Positions 1-6,357 of a DNA stretch of 10,201 nt are shown here, in pieces. The notes beneath the pieces were generated by a model. That model worked only from the letters and a program-made list of their open reading frames with translations. It was not told where the DNA came from and made no database searches. Both the position numbers and the translations under genes were made by a program. The first letter of the stretch is position 1. The number at the start of each line of letters is the position of its first letter. Origin of the DNA: Halanaerobiaceae bacterium. GTDB lineage: Bacteria > Bacillota > Halanaerobiia > Halanaerobiales > DTU029. The stretch spans positions 1 to 10,201 of the forward strand of contig JAAYLO010000042.1 of the NCBI GenBank assembly GCA_012521855.1. The letters run 5' to 3'.

Positions 1-38
1 AACAGGGATAGAATATCATTTATTTTTCCTGTAAAATA

Positions 39-89
39 TTGTTTTTCTAGCAGGGTTTATATATTTTTTGTAGAAATATATTATATAAT
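39..89 (+). promoter_or_regulatory. Candidate promoter region of the degS-degU-like operon
   Basis: Two weak sigma-A-like combinations are visible ahead of the kinase gene. One is TTGTTT (39-44), a 17-base gap, then TATTTT (62-67). The other is a perfect -10 hexamer TATAAT (84-89) without a convincing -35 at the right distance. An 8-base inverted repeat lies between them (59-66 and 74-81). The region is very AT-rich, so chance matches are likely and the choice between the two is open. Confidence 0.35.
59..81. repeat. Inverted repeat upstream of the histidine kinase gene
   Basis: ATATATTT (59-66) and AAATATAT (74-81) are perfect inverted copies separated by seven bases. The repeat lies between the candidate promoter elements and about 45 bases before the start codon, where an operator would sit. 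The arms are all A and T in an AT-rich leader, so it may be accidental. Confidence 0.35.
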
Positions 90-127
90 AAGCTTTCTTT
101 ATTAAGGCTCTTGAGAAGGTGTTTGCC

Positions 128-1264
128 ATGCCGCAGAGTAATGCACTGGATAATATTATAGAAAAGACCATAAGCTCACTGGAAGAAAGCAAAAAAGACA
201 TTTTCCTTATCTGTGAGTCTGCCAGAAAGGAATATGATGATATCAAACTTGAGCTGGGGCTATTGCAGGAAGAAATTAGTCAGATAACAAAAAACGTGAA
301 AATACTGGAAAGGAATAGCCAGGAAGCCAGATGGCGCTTAATGGAAGTAAGCAAGGAATTTGGTAAATATACAGAAGATGATATTAAGATTGCCTATGAA
401 AAGGCTGAAGAAATATCTGTTGAAATGGCAGTCCTGAGAGAAAAACAGGAACAGTTGGAAAAGAGAAGACAGGAATTGGAAAACAGGCTGATAAGCCTTG
501 AGGATACTATAAAAAAAGCAGAAAATCTGATTACAAAGGTATGTGTAATTAAGGATTATCTGCAGGGTGAACTGACTAATATAAGCGGTGAGTATGATGA
601 TCTGATGCAGAAACACAATATGGCCATTAAGGTTATAAATGCCCAGGAAGAGGAGAGGAAAAGACTGGCCAGGGAAATACATGACGGCCCGGCACAGTTC
701 ATTGCCAACCTTGTGTTCCGGGTTGAGTTGACAGAAAAACTCCTTGATAAGGATATTAAAAGGGCCAGAGAAGAACTGGAAGCCCTGAAGAAGATGATTT
801 GTGCAGGAATGCAGGATATCCGTAAGATTATCTATGACCTGAGACCAATGTCCATTGATGATCTGGGACTGATTCCTACCGTGACCCGTTATATAAATAA
901 TTTTATCGAACGGACCGGGATAGATGTAAAATTAGATATCAGGGGGAGACAGGCACGTCTTGACAGTACATATGAAGTAACTCTCTTCAGGCTGATACAG
1001 GAAGCTCTGAATAATATCTACAAACATGCTGAAGCAAAAAATGCAAGAGTGAGGCTGGAATATGGAGAAGAAAGTATCAACCTGTTTATCAGTGATGATG
1101 GTATTGGTTTTGAAAATAAAGCAATCGGCGAAGAACAATATGGATTACTCAACATGGAAGAACGTTGCCGCCTGCTTGACGGGACAATAGAAATTGAATC
1201 AGCAAAAAATAAAGGAACAACTATCAAAATAATGCTGCCAGCTAAAAGGGGTGTAAAGGGATGA
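128..1264 (+). CDS. degS: DegS-like cytoplasmic sensor histidine kinase
   Basis: 378-residue two-component kinase that would autophosphorylate on histidine and pass the phosphate to the regulator encoded next to it. Residues 1 to about 175 are charged, helical and coiled-coil-like, matching the DegS sensor domain, with no transmembrane segment, so sensing is probably cytoplasmic. The HisKA_3 dimerisation region follows, with the phosphoacceptor His185 in the motif AREIHDGPAQ. The ATPase domain has an N box around EALNN (E292-N296), a G box DDGIGF (D323-F328) and a later YGLLNMEER segment. Length is close to B. subtilis DegS (385). The start is ATG 128, because GAGAAGG at 113-119 lies 8 bases before it; an upstream in-frame GTG at 119 overlaps that ribosome site and is unlikely. 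The stop overlaps the next start. The family is secure; the signal and the regulon cannot be read from the sequence. Confidence 0.9.
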   Translation: MPQSNALDNIIEKTISSLEESKKDIFLICESARKEYDDIKLELGLLQEEISQITKNVKILERNSQEARWRLMEVSKEFGKYTEDDIKIAYEKAEEISVEMAVLREKQEQLEKRRQELENRLISLEDTIKKAENLITKVCVIKDYLQGELTNISGEYDDLMQKHNMAIKVINAQEEERKRLAREIHDGPAQFIANLVFRVELTEKLLDKDIKRAREELEALKKMICAGMQDIRKIIYDLRPMSIDDLGLIPTVTRYINNFIERTGIDVKLDIRGRQARLDSTYEVTLFRLIQEALNNIYKHAEAKNARVRLEYGEESINLFISDDGIGFENKAIGEEQYGLLNMEERCRLLDGTIEIESAKNKGTTIKIMLPAKRGVKG

Positions 1265-1896
1265 GAACAAGGGTATTAATAGTCGATGATCATGAACTTG
1301 TAAGAGAAGGGATATGCAAAATACTGGAACTATATGATGATATCCAGGTAGTTGGTGAGGCTGGTGATGGGCTGGAAACTGTAAATAAGGTCCGGGAACT
1401 GGAACCGGATCTGGTATTACTTGATCTCAATATGCCCAGAATGGATGGGATTACAACCATAAGAAAAATAAAGGATATAGCTCCTGATGTAAAAATCCTG
1501 ATTCTGACAATTCATGATGGTGAAGAATATGTCTATGAGGTTATCCGGGCAGGAGCAGAGGGCTTTATCCAGAAAGATGTAAAGATTGATGAGCTGAAGG
1601 AATCCATTGACAGGGTAATGAATTCAGAAAGGGTCTTTCCCTGTGCAGTGGAAGATATGGTCTCTGAAGCTGCTGCAAGCAGCAGCCAGATCTATGAGTT
1701 GAGTATCCGTGAACAGGAAGTCCTGAGCCTGATGGCCCAGGGTATGAGTAACAGGAAAATCGCCCAGACTCTCTATATCAGTGAAAAAACCGTGAAAAAC
1801 CATGTCAGCAATATTTTGAAAAAACTGTCTGTCGCTGACAGGACTCAGGCGGTAATTGAATCACTCAAGATGGGCCTGGTACGGCTCTCAGAATAG
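1261..1896 (+). CDS. degU: NarL/DegU-family response regulator
   Basis: 211-residue DNA-binding response regulator, the expected phosphate acceptor of the preceding kinase. The receiver domain (about 1-120) has the acidic pair D9/D10, phosphoacceptor D55 in LLDLNMPRMDG, switch threonine T83 and conserved K105. A linker of alanines and serines near residues 137-142 leads to a LuxR-type helix-turn-helix (about 146-205) with the signature LSIREQEVL, the recognition-helix region SEKTVKNHVSNIL and the C-terminal DRTQAV. The start ATG at 1261 overlaps the kinase stop (ATGA), which implies translational coupling. It is somewhat shorter than B. subtilis DegU (229). No terminator separates it from the convergent gene downstream. 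The family is certain; calling it the functional DegU rather than another NarL-type regulator rests on its DegS-like partner. Confidence 0.88.
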   Translation: MRTRVLIVDDHELVREGICKILELYDDIQVVGEAGDGLETVNKVRELEPDLVLLDLNMPRMDGITTIRKIKDIAPDVKILILTIHDGEEYVYEVIRAGAEGFIQKDVKIDELKESIDRVMNSERVFPCAVEDMVSEAAASSSQIYELSIREQEVLSLMAQGMSNRKIAQTLYISEKTVKNHVSNILKKLSVADRTQAVIESLKMGLVRLSE

Positions 1897-1904
1897 AAGG
1901 GTTA

Positions 1905-3113
1905 TTACATATTTTTCAGTTTGTTTTCAATAATATTCCAGAAACGCTCTTTTTCATTACCCAGTCTCCATATCCCAATACCCCTGAGGTTGTATTTATT
2001 CACCAGATCAAGCTTGAAGGCCAGGCTGTTGGAGTTTTCAAACCAGACTTCATGTTTTTTAGAGCCTTCCCAATAATAAAAATAAGGGGCCTGGTGAGTT
2101 TCATGCCATTTTATTTCTGCACCTTTTTCTTCAGCCAGTTGTACAGCTCTCCTGGCACTGATATCCTGTCCATAGCCGCCTGACCAGTCATAGCCGTAAT
2201 TGGCAATCCCAAGTAGTATTTTATCAGCGGGGATATATTCCAGGGCATAAAGGATATTTTTTTCAACCCAGCCGATAGAAGCAATGGGTCCTGCCGGTCC
2301 TTTGGCCCAGTGGTGGTCATAGGTCATTATTATAATCCGGTCAACCAGCGGGGCCAGGGCTGCATAATTATAGGCCCCCTGTAGGTCCAGGGGAACATCA
2401 ATCTTGGGGAAAACCGAGATGGTAGTCAGCCTGTTTATTATCCTCAATTTTTCTGAAAGCTCTTTGATAAAGGCTGTATAGCCGTTTCTGGTCCATGGCG
2501 GAATATGTTCAAAGTCTATGTTGACACCGGCAAAGTCATTTTTCTTCACCAGTTCAACAATATTATTGACAGCCCTGCTTCTCGTTGCAGGGTCAACCAG
2601 GATCATATTGTTTTCCTGGCTGTTATTGATGAGAGGCAGTACCTTGATATTACGGCTTTTTGAGAAGGAATCCACCTCATACTGGTATCCGCCGTAACGA
2701 GAGACTATACTTCCGTCTGCCTTGACCGTATACCAGAAAGGTACCAGCATGTCGATATTCTGCCAGTTTCTCTTTAAAGACTCAGTAGAGTCTTCATCAG
2801 AAGTCAGCCAGTTGACATGGAAAGCCAGTACTTCCTTTTCCGTACCGAAATCTTTGCTTTCAATTATAATCTCTTCCCCTTCATAGACAGGAACAGAGTT
2901 TACCTGTTCATCTTCAACATTGTTATCAGTATATTTGTTTAGAAAAAGGGCGAAGAGGAATAATAAGATTCCTTTCAGCCATGGGTATTTGTCAACCCAT
3001 TCCAGCCCTGCACTGTATGCTGCCGTTGTACTTATTATGATAAAAAGAGGTAATAAGAACAATATCAGCAGTAAAAATGTAATGATTTTTCTGTATTTAA
3101 GAAAAAAATCCAC
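1905..3113 (-). CDS. Membrane-anchored GH18-fold glycosidase, YaaH/SleL/YvbX type
   Basis: 402-residue protein with an N-terminal hydrophobic segment (about 10-32), a second short one (about 45-58), an acidic linker, and a GH18 catalytic barrel from about residue 85 to the end. The GH18 active-site strand reads GVNIDFE, with D200 and catalytic acid E202; the first two aspartates of the classical DxxDxDxE motif are A195 and N198. That pattern, with MTYDHHWAKGPAGP and LLGIANYGYDW, is typical of the Firmicutes spore-cortex and germination glycosidases (N-acetylglucosaminidase on cortex peptidoglycan), not of chitinases. No LysM repeats are present, so the membrane segments probably replace them as the anchor. 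The start is GTG at 3113: on the minus strand GGGAGGAG precedes it by about 8 bases, whereas an ATG at 3188 has no such site. Peptidoglycan as substrate is an inference from family. Confidence 0.85.
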   Translation of the reverse strand: MDFFLKYRKIITFLLLILFLLPLFIIISTTAAYSAGLEWVDKYPWLKGILLFLFALFLNKYTDNNVEDEQVNSVPVYEGEEIIIESKDFGTEKEVLAFHVNWLTSDEDSTESLKRNWQNIDMLVPFWYTVKADGSIVSRYGGYQYEVDSFSKSRNIKVLPLINNSQENNMILVDPATRSRAVNNIVELVKKNDFAGVNIDFEHIPPWTRNGYTAFIKELSEKLRIINRLTTISVFPKIDVPLDLQGAYNYAALAPLVDRIIIMTYDHHWAKGPAGPIASIGWVEKNILYALEYIPADKILLGIANYGYDWSGGYGQDISARRAVQLAEEKGAEIKWHETHQAPYFYYWEGSKKHEVWFENSNSLAFKLDLVNKYNLRGIGIWRLGNEKERFWNIIENKLKNM

Positions 3114-3212
3114 CCTGAACTCCTCCCTTTCCAGTGTTTTATTTGCCAAATAAAGATAGTCCAGGTATAATATATAGTAGCACTTCAATTACATAAGTAA
3201 TCCATACTGTTT

Positions 3213-3242
3213 ATTATAAGATATAAGTAAAGACTGCATCAA
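3213..3242 (-). promoter_or_regulatory. Sigma-A-like promoter for the GH18 gene
   Basis: Read on the minus strand: TTGATG (3242-3237), an 18-base spacer, then a perfect TATAAT (3218-3213). This predicts a transcript starting near 3206 with a leader of about 90 bases before the GTG at 3113. It points away from the transaldolase promoter, so 3206-3360 is a divergent control region. A housekeeping promoter would be unexpected if the gene were purely sporulation-specific. Confidence 0.55.
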
Positions 3243-3324
3243 TGTATAAAATATAACAGGAGGGCCAAAAATAACCATATCAAAGGTGAGCCTCCTCGAT
3301 TTCTCAATTAATCTGCCGGCCTTA

Positions 3325-3353
3325 TTTACAAATTCTTCAGTTTATGGTTTAAT
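3325..3353 (+). promoter_or_regulatory. Extended -10 sigma-A-like promoter of the transaldolase gene
   Basis: TTTACA (3325-3330) is separated by exactly 17 bases from TTTAAT (3348-3353), which is preceded by TGG, a TGn extended -10 element. Each hexamer has one mismatch to consensus. The predicted transcription start is close to 3360, which argues against translation from the ATG at 3361 and for the ATG at 3400. Confidence 0.65.
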
Positions 3354-3399
3354 GTAAATAATGAGTATGAAAGAGAACTATGAAGGAGTGAGGAAAGAG

Positions 3400-4047
3400 A
3401 TGAAGTTTTTTATTGACACTGCTAATCTCGATGAAATCAGAGAGATTAAGGAATGGGGGATTTTATCAGGTGTAACCACAAATCCCAGTTTGATTGCTAA
3501 AGAAGGAAATGTAAAATTTGAGGATGTTATCAGACAGATTACGGATCTGGTCCCTGGCCCGATAAGTGCTGAGGTAATCAGTCTGGATACAGAGGGAATG
3601 GTAGAAGAGGCCAGAAAACTTGCTGCCATTGCTGATAATGTTGTCATCAAGATCCCCATGACTGCTGAAGGGCTGGCTGCAGTCAGTATTCTCTCCAAAG
3701 AGGGTATCAAGACAAATGTTACCCTGATTTTTTCTGCCAACCAGGCTTTACTGGCTGCCAGGGCAGGTGCTACATATGTGAGTCCATTTATAGGCAGGCT
3801 TGATGATATTAGCCAGGATGGCATGGACCTGGTCAGGGATATTGCAGAAATCTTTGACTGGTTTGATATTGAAACAGAAATTATAGCTGCCAGTATCCGC
3901 CACCCCTTGCATGTCCTGCAGGCAGCAAAGGCCGGTGCCGATATTGCCACAATACCATATGGGGTATTCAAGAAAATGGTAGAGCACCCCAAAACAGATG
4001 AGGGGATAGAGAAATTCCTTGCTGACTGGAAGAGCAGGGAGGCATAA
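3400..4047 (+). CDS. tal: TalC-type small transaldolase (fructose-6-phosphate aldolase family)
   Basis: 215-residue cytoplasmic class I aldolase that would move a dihydroxyacetone unit between sugar phosphates in the non-oxidative pentose phosphate pathway. It begins MKFFIDTANLDEI, the family's standard N-terminus with D6, followed by GVTTNPSL with N28; the Schiff-base lysine is K84 in VVIKIPMT. E58 (in AEV) and F130 (in SPF) are the residues found in transaldolases; E. coli fructose-6-phosphate aldolase has Gln and Tyr at the equivalent sites, so transaldolase activity is more likely. The start at 3400 is preferred over 3361: it gives the family length, AAGGAG and AGGAAAG lie just upstream, and the promoter would put the transcription start at about 3360. 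It has its own promoter and terminator, so it is a single-gene unit. Confidence 0.92.
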   Translation: MKFFIDTANLDEIREIKEWGILSGVTTNPSLIAKEGNVKFEDVIRQITDLVPGPISAEVISLDTEGMVEEARKLAAIADNVVIKIPMTAEGLAAVSILSKEGIKTNVTLIFSANQALLAARAGATYVSPFIGRLDDISQDGMDLVRDIAEIFDWFDIETEIIAASIRHPLHVLQAAKAGADIATIPYGVFKKMVEHPKTDEGIEKFLADWKSREA

Positions 4048-4062
4048 AAAAGGACAATTTTT

Positions 4063-4090
4063 AAAGGACAGTTTCTTAACTGTCCTTTTT
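4063..4090 (+). terminator. Intrinsic terminator after the transaldolase gene
   Basis: A perfect 11-base-pair stem, AAAGGACAGTT (4063-4073) with AACTGTCCTTT (4078-4088), closes a TCTT loop and runs into five Ts (4086-4090). It starts 15 bases after the stop codon. It separates the transaldolase unit from the comA cluster. Confidence 0.88.
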
Positions 4091-4096
4091 ATGTGC

Positions 4097-4124
4097 ACAA
4101 TTTCAGAAAAGAAAACATAAAATA
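4097..4124 (+). promoter_or_regulatory. Candidate sporulation (sigma-K/E-like) promoter upstream of comA
   Basis: CATAAAATA at 4116-4124 fits the sigma-K -10 pattern CATAnnnTA, and an AC (4097-4098) lies 17 bases upstream, as in the short sigma-K -35. It also differs by one base from the sigma-E -10 CATACAAT. No better sigma-A promoter is visible between the terminator (ends 4090) and the comA start. These consensus elements are short and the region is A-rich, so this is suggestive only. Confidence 0.3.
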
Positions 4125-4158
4125 CCATTGTCAGTATATTTAGAAAGGGGTGTTTCTC

Positions 4159-5037
4159 ATGAAAAAGCTTGAACTGGAGAGTCTTCTGGAAGGCAGGCTT
4201 TCTAAACCCCGGTCCACAGGACTGACAATGGTGATCGACAAGGGCATGGGTTTAAGGGAAACCAGGGATCTGCTGGAAACAGCCAGTGAGTATATTGATT
4301 TTCTAAAGCTATCTTTCGGTACTTCCCTGCTGTACCCGGCAGAACTATTGAGAGAAAAGATAAGGCTGATCAAAAGCCACGGTGTCCATGTATACCCGGG
4401 AGGGACTCTTTTTGAAATAGCGGTAATCCGGAATAAACTCCAGGAATACCTCTTTTCTGCCAGGGAAATGGGTTTTACAGCACTGGAAATATCAAATGGT
4501 ACTATCCCTCTATCCCCTGAGCTCAGGGAAGAGGCGGTCTATAAAGCCAGATCACTGGGCTTTCTGGTCCTGACAGAGGTGGGGAAAAAAGATAGAGAAA
4601 ATTGCCTGAGTACAGAAGAAAAAATCAGGCAGATAGAGAGAGACCTGGCTTCAGGAGCTGATTACATAATCATCGAGGGGAGAGAATCAGGTAAGGGTAT
4701 ATCAATTTATGATGAAAACGGGGATATAGAATATGAAAAATTTCATCAGATCAGAAAAGCAGCAGAGGGCTTTGAAGATATCCTGCTCTGGGAGGCCCCG
4801 CTGAAAAAGCAGCAGATTTTCCTTATAAGAGAGCTGGGCTCCAATGTAAACCTCGGGAATGTCCAGGGAGAAGAGATCATGGCACTGGAAGCCCTGAGGA
4901 GGGGGCTCCGCAGTGATACATTTGCCCTGGCTCTTAAGGGAGGAATTCCCGGACTGATTCAGGGTAAAGTAACTCAAGAAACTACAGAAACTAAAGCTTT
5001 TAGCCGGGAGAGTAAAGGGAGTATTGCCCGTGCCTGA
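4159..5037 (+). CDS. comA: Phosphosulfolactate synthase (ComA family)
   Basis: 292-residue TIM-barrel enzyme that adds sulfite to phosphoenolpyruvate to give (2R)-phospho-3-sulfolactate. The ComA signatures appear in order: TMVIDKGMG (D27, K28), LSFGTS, VYPGGTLFE (about 78-86), LTEVGKK, IIEGRESGKG (E173, R175, E176, K179), WEAPLKKQQ, GSNVNLGNV and LEALRRGLRSDT. All look intact. It carries about 30 extra C-terminal residues (GGIPGLIQGK onward) beyond the usual RRGLRxDT end. The start is ATG 4159 with AGAAAGGGG (4142-4150) about 8 bases upstream; an in-frame GTG at 4150 is inside that site. It overlaps comB by 8 bases. In methanogens this is the first step to coenzyme M; in spore formers the product can be spore sulfolactate, which is the likelier role here by inference. 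Confidence 0.92.
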   Translation: MKKLELESLLEGRLSKPRSTGLTMVIDKGMGLRETRDLLETASEYIDFLKLSFGTSLLYPAELLREKIRLIKSHGVHVYPGGTLFEIAVIRNKLQEYLFSAREMGFTALEISNGTIPLSPELREEAVYKARSLGFLVLTEVGKKDRENCLSTEEKIRQIERDLASGADYIIIEGRESGKGISIYDENGDIEYEKFHQIRKAAEGFEDILLWEAPLKKQQIFLIRELGSNVNLGNVQGEEIMALEALRRGLRSDTFALALKGGIPGLIQGKVTQETTETKAFSRESKGSIARA

Positions 5038-5812
5038 AATCTCAATCATTCTGAGCCTTGAGGAAATGAGCAGATACAATCTGCGGCAGAAAAATATTTT
5101 AATCATCGATACCTTGACAGCCGGGACCACAATTGCCGCAGCCCTGGCCAATGGCATAGAATTTATCTATCCCTTCAGTGAACTCAGTTCTCTATATAGA
5201 TTTTATAAGGGAAAAAGGAATAAGAGCAGCTATATCCTTATCGGGGAAAATGGGACAGAGAAACTGGCCGGTTTTGATTACGGAAATTCCCCTCTCCAGT
5301 TTTTAAACAAAAGATTCAGGAAAAAGAGTATCCTCCTTATGACAGATAACTGCCTGGCAGAATCAGTTAAGCTGTGCAGGCCCGGCAGGGTGTATATCGG
5401 AAGCCTGGTGAATAGCAGCAGGGTGGTGGAAGAGATTAGCGCTGGCGGTGAGGATATCTGCCTGGTCTGTGCCGGCAATCAGGGGGCTTTCTCCCTGGAG
5501 GATTTCTTCACAGCAGGCCGCTACTCATATCTCCTGAAAAAAGCAGGCTGGAAGGGAGATGATCTCTGTACTGCGGCAGGGAGAATATATGAGTGCAATT
5601 CCGCTTATGAAGAGATAGTGAATCTCTTCTGCCATTCCTGGAAAGGCAGTAATCTCTGCAGACTGGGCCATGAAAGAGATATCCAGTTTTCCAGCAGAAT
5701 AGATATCCTCGACATAGTACCTGTTTTTGACGGGGAGAAGATAAGAGAAAAGAGATTTACAGCCCGATGGTGGCAGGAATATATTTACCTTTCCTCCAGC
5801 ATAGATATATAG
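5030..5812 (+). CDS. comB: Divergent 2-phosphosulfolactate phosphatase-like protein (ComB family)
   Basis: 260-residue protein that by family and position would dephosphorylate phosphosulfolactate to sulfolactate. Conserved ComB blocks: IIDTLTAGTTIAAALANG (D27), IGENGTEKLAGFDYGNSP (G81-P88), VYIGSLVNS, VCAGNQGAFSLEDFFTAG and the C-terminal DIVPVFDGEKI. Two usual motifs are altered: the DxLRA(S/T)TT segment lacks its arginine (T30 there), and the TTNGT-like block reads MTDNCLAES near 104-112. It may therefore have changed activity or simply be a distant lineage. The start is GTG 5030: AGGGAG at 5016-5021 is 8 bases before it but only 2 bases before an alternative TTG at 5024. It overlaps comA by 8 bases and is probably translationally coupled to it. 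Family assignment is firm; catalytic competence is uncertain. Confidence 0.82.
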   Translation: MPEISIILSLEEMSRYNLRQKNILIIDTLTAGTTIAAALANGIEFIYPFSELSSLYRFYKGKRNKSSYILIGENGTEKLAGFDYGNSPLQFLNKRFRKKSILLMTDNCLAESVKLCRPGRVYIGSLVNSSRVVEEISAGGEDICLVCAGNQGAFSLEDFFTAGRYSYLLKKAGWKGDDLCTAAGRIYECNSAYEEIVNLFCHSWKGSNLCRLGHERDIQFSSRIDILDIVPVFDGEKIREKRFTARWWQEYIYLSSSIDI

Positions 5813-5820
5813 ATATATAG
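5801..5820. repeat. Short AT tandem repeat spanning the comB stop codon
   Basis: The 8-base unit ATAGATAT occurs two and a half times in a row. The comB stop codon TAG (5810-5812) lies inside it. Gain or loss of one 8-base unit would shift the frame and change the last residues. It is too short to be more than a possible slippage site. Confidence 0.5.
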
Positions 5821-5844
5821 AAGAAAGTAATTCTGGAGGAATTG

Positions 5845-6315
5845 ATGGTGACCGCAAAGAGCGTTTTTTTGTACATAATTATTATACTGGGTCTTCTGGC
5901 CCGTTCCAGGGTTATAGTACTGGCCGGGTTTTCTCTCCTTTTAATCAGGGAATTGGGGCTGTCAGGACTTCTTGAATTTCTGTCCGACAGGGGAATTGAG
6001 CTGGGGCTTATCTTTCTCCTGATGGCAATACTGGCTCCTCTCCTTATCAGCTCCCTGGAGAGGGGGGATCTTGAGAAGGCCTTTTTGAACTGGAAAAGTC
6101 TTGTGGCAGTACTGGCCGGTTTACTGGCCACCCGTTTCAATGGTATGGGTCTAAAATTATTGCAGGAGAGTCCCCAACTGGTCATAGGAATAATAACCGG
6201 TTCTTTAATCGGGATAGTACTTTTTGGAGGTATTCCCGTAGGCCCTCTGATGGCTGCAGGAATAGCAGCTCTGTTGACTGGTCTGGTAGAACATATTATT
6301 ATGCTGTTCAAATAG
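5845..6315 (+). CDS. DUF441 / UPF0756 family membrane protein (YtwI/YeaL-like)
   Basis: 156-residue, very hydrophobic integral membrane protein. Hydrophobic stretches lie at about 6-19, 22-36, 51-69, 85-96, 111-127 and 132-148, separated by short charged loops. The pattern IxLGLIFLLMAILAPL in the middle, the G-rich ATRFNGMGLKLL segment and the C-terminal GIPVGPLMAAGIAALL are what the DUF441 (UPF0756) family shows, and the length matches (about 150). The function of the family is not established. The start is ATG 5845 with TGGAGGA at 5834-5840; GTG 5848 with 8-base spacing is an equally plausible start, and TTG 5842 is too close to the site. It follows comB by 32 bases, so it is probably co-transcribed. 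Its place beside a sulfolactate pathway allows a guess at a transport role, with no direct evidence. Confidence 0.83.
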   Translation: MVTAKSVFLYIIIILGLLARSRVIVLAGFSLLLIRELGLSGLLEFLSDRGIELGLIFLLMAILAPLLISSLERGDLEKAFLNWKSLVAVLAGLLATRFNGMGLKLLQESPQLVIGIITGSLIGIVLFGGIPVGPLMAAGIAALLTGLVEHIIMLFK

Positions 6316-6357
6316 AAAATATTATAGATCTGATTCCGGGAGAGGAGAGCGGCAGAG

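Noticed and set aside
3258..3296. AGGAGG and CCTCCT as a possible regulatory hairpin
   Set aside because: Only six pairs across a loop of 27 bases, with mismatches when extended and no T-run. It lies in the divergent intergenic region, where an isolated ribosome-like AGGAGG has no start codon to serve.
3286..3357. Short GTG-initiated frame of about 23 codons between the GH18 and transaldolase genes
   Set aside because: AGGAGG at 3258-3263 is too far upstream, the peptide has no distinctive feature, and the frame spans the transaldolase promoter.
3361..3399. ATG at 3361 as the transaldolase start
   Set aside because: It adds 13 residues not typical of the family, has no ribosome site, and coincides with the predicted transcription start.
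3378..3992. A 204-codon open frame on the minus strand opposite the transaldolase gene
   Set aside because: It is the antisense shadow of a clearly conserved enzyme, has serine/alanine/isoleucine-biased composition, no ribosome site and no recognisable motif.
5757..6311. A 184-codon open frame on the minus strand opposite the DUF441 gene
   Set aside because: It mirrors the codon pattern of the sense gene, is rich in proline, arginine and isoleucine, and has no ribosome site. The sense strand carries a family-matching membrane protein.
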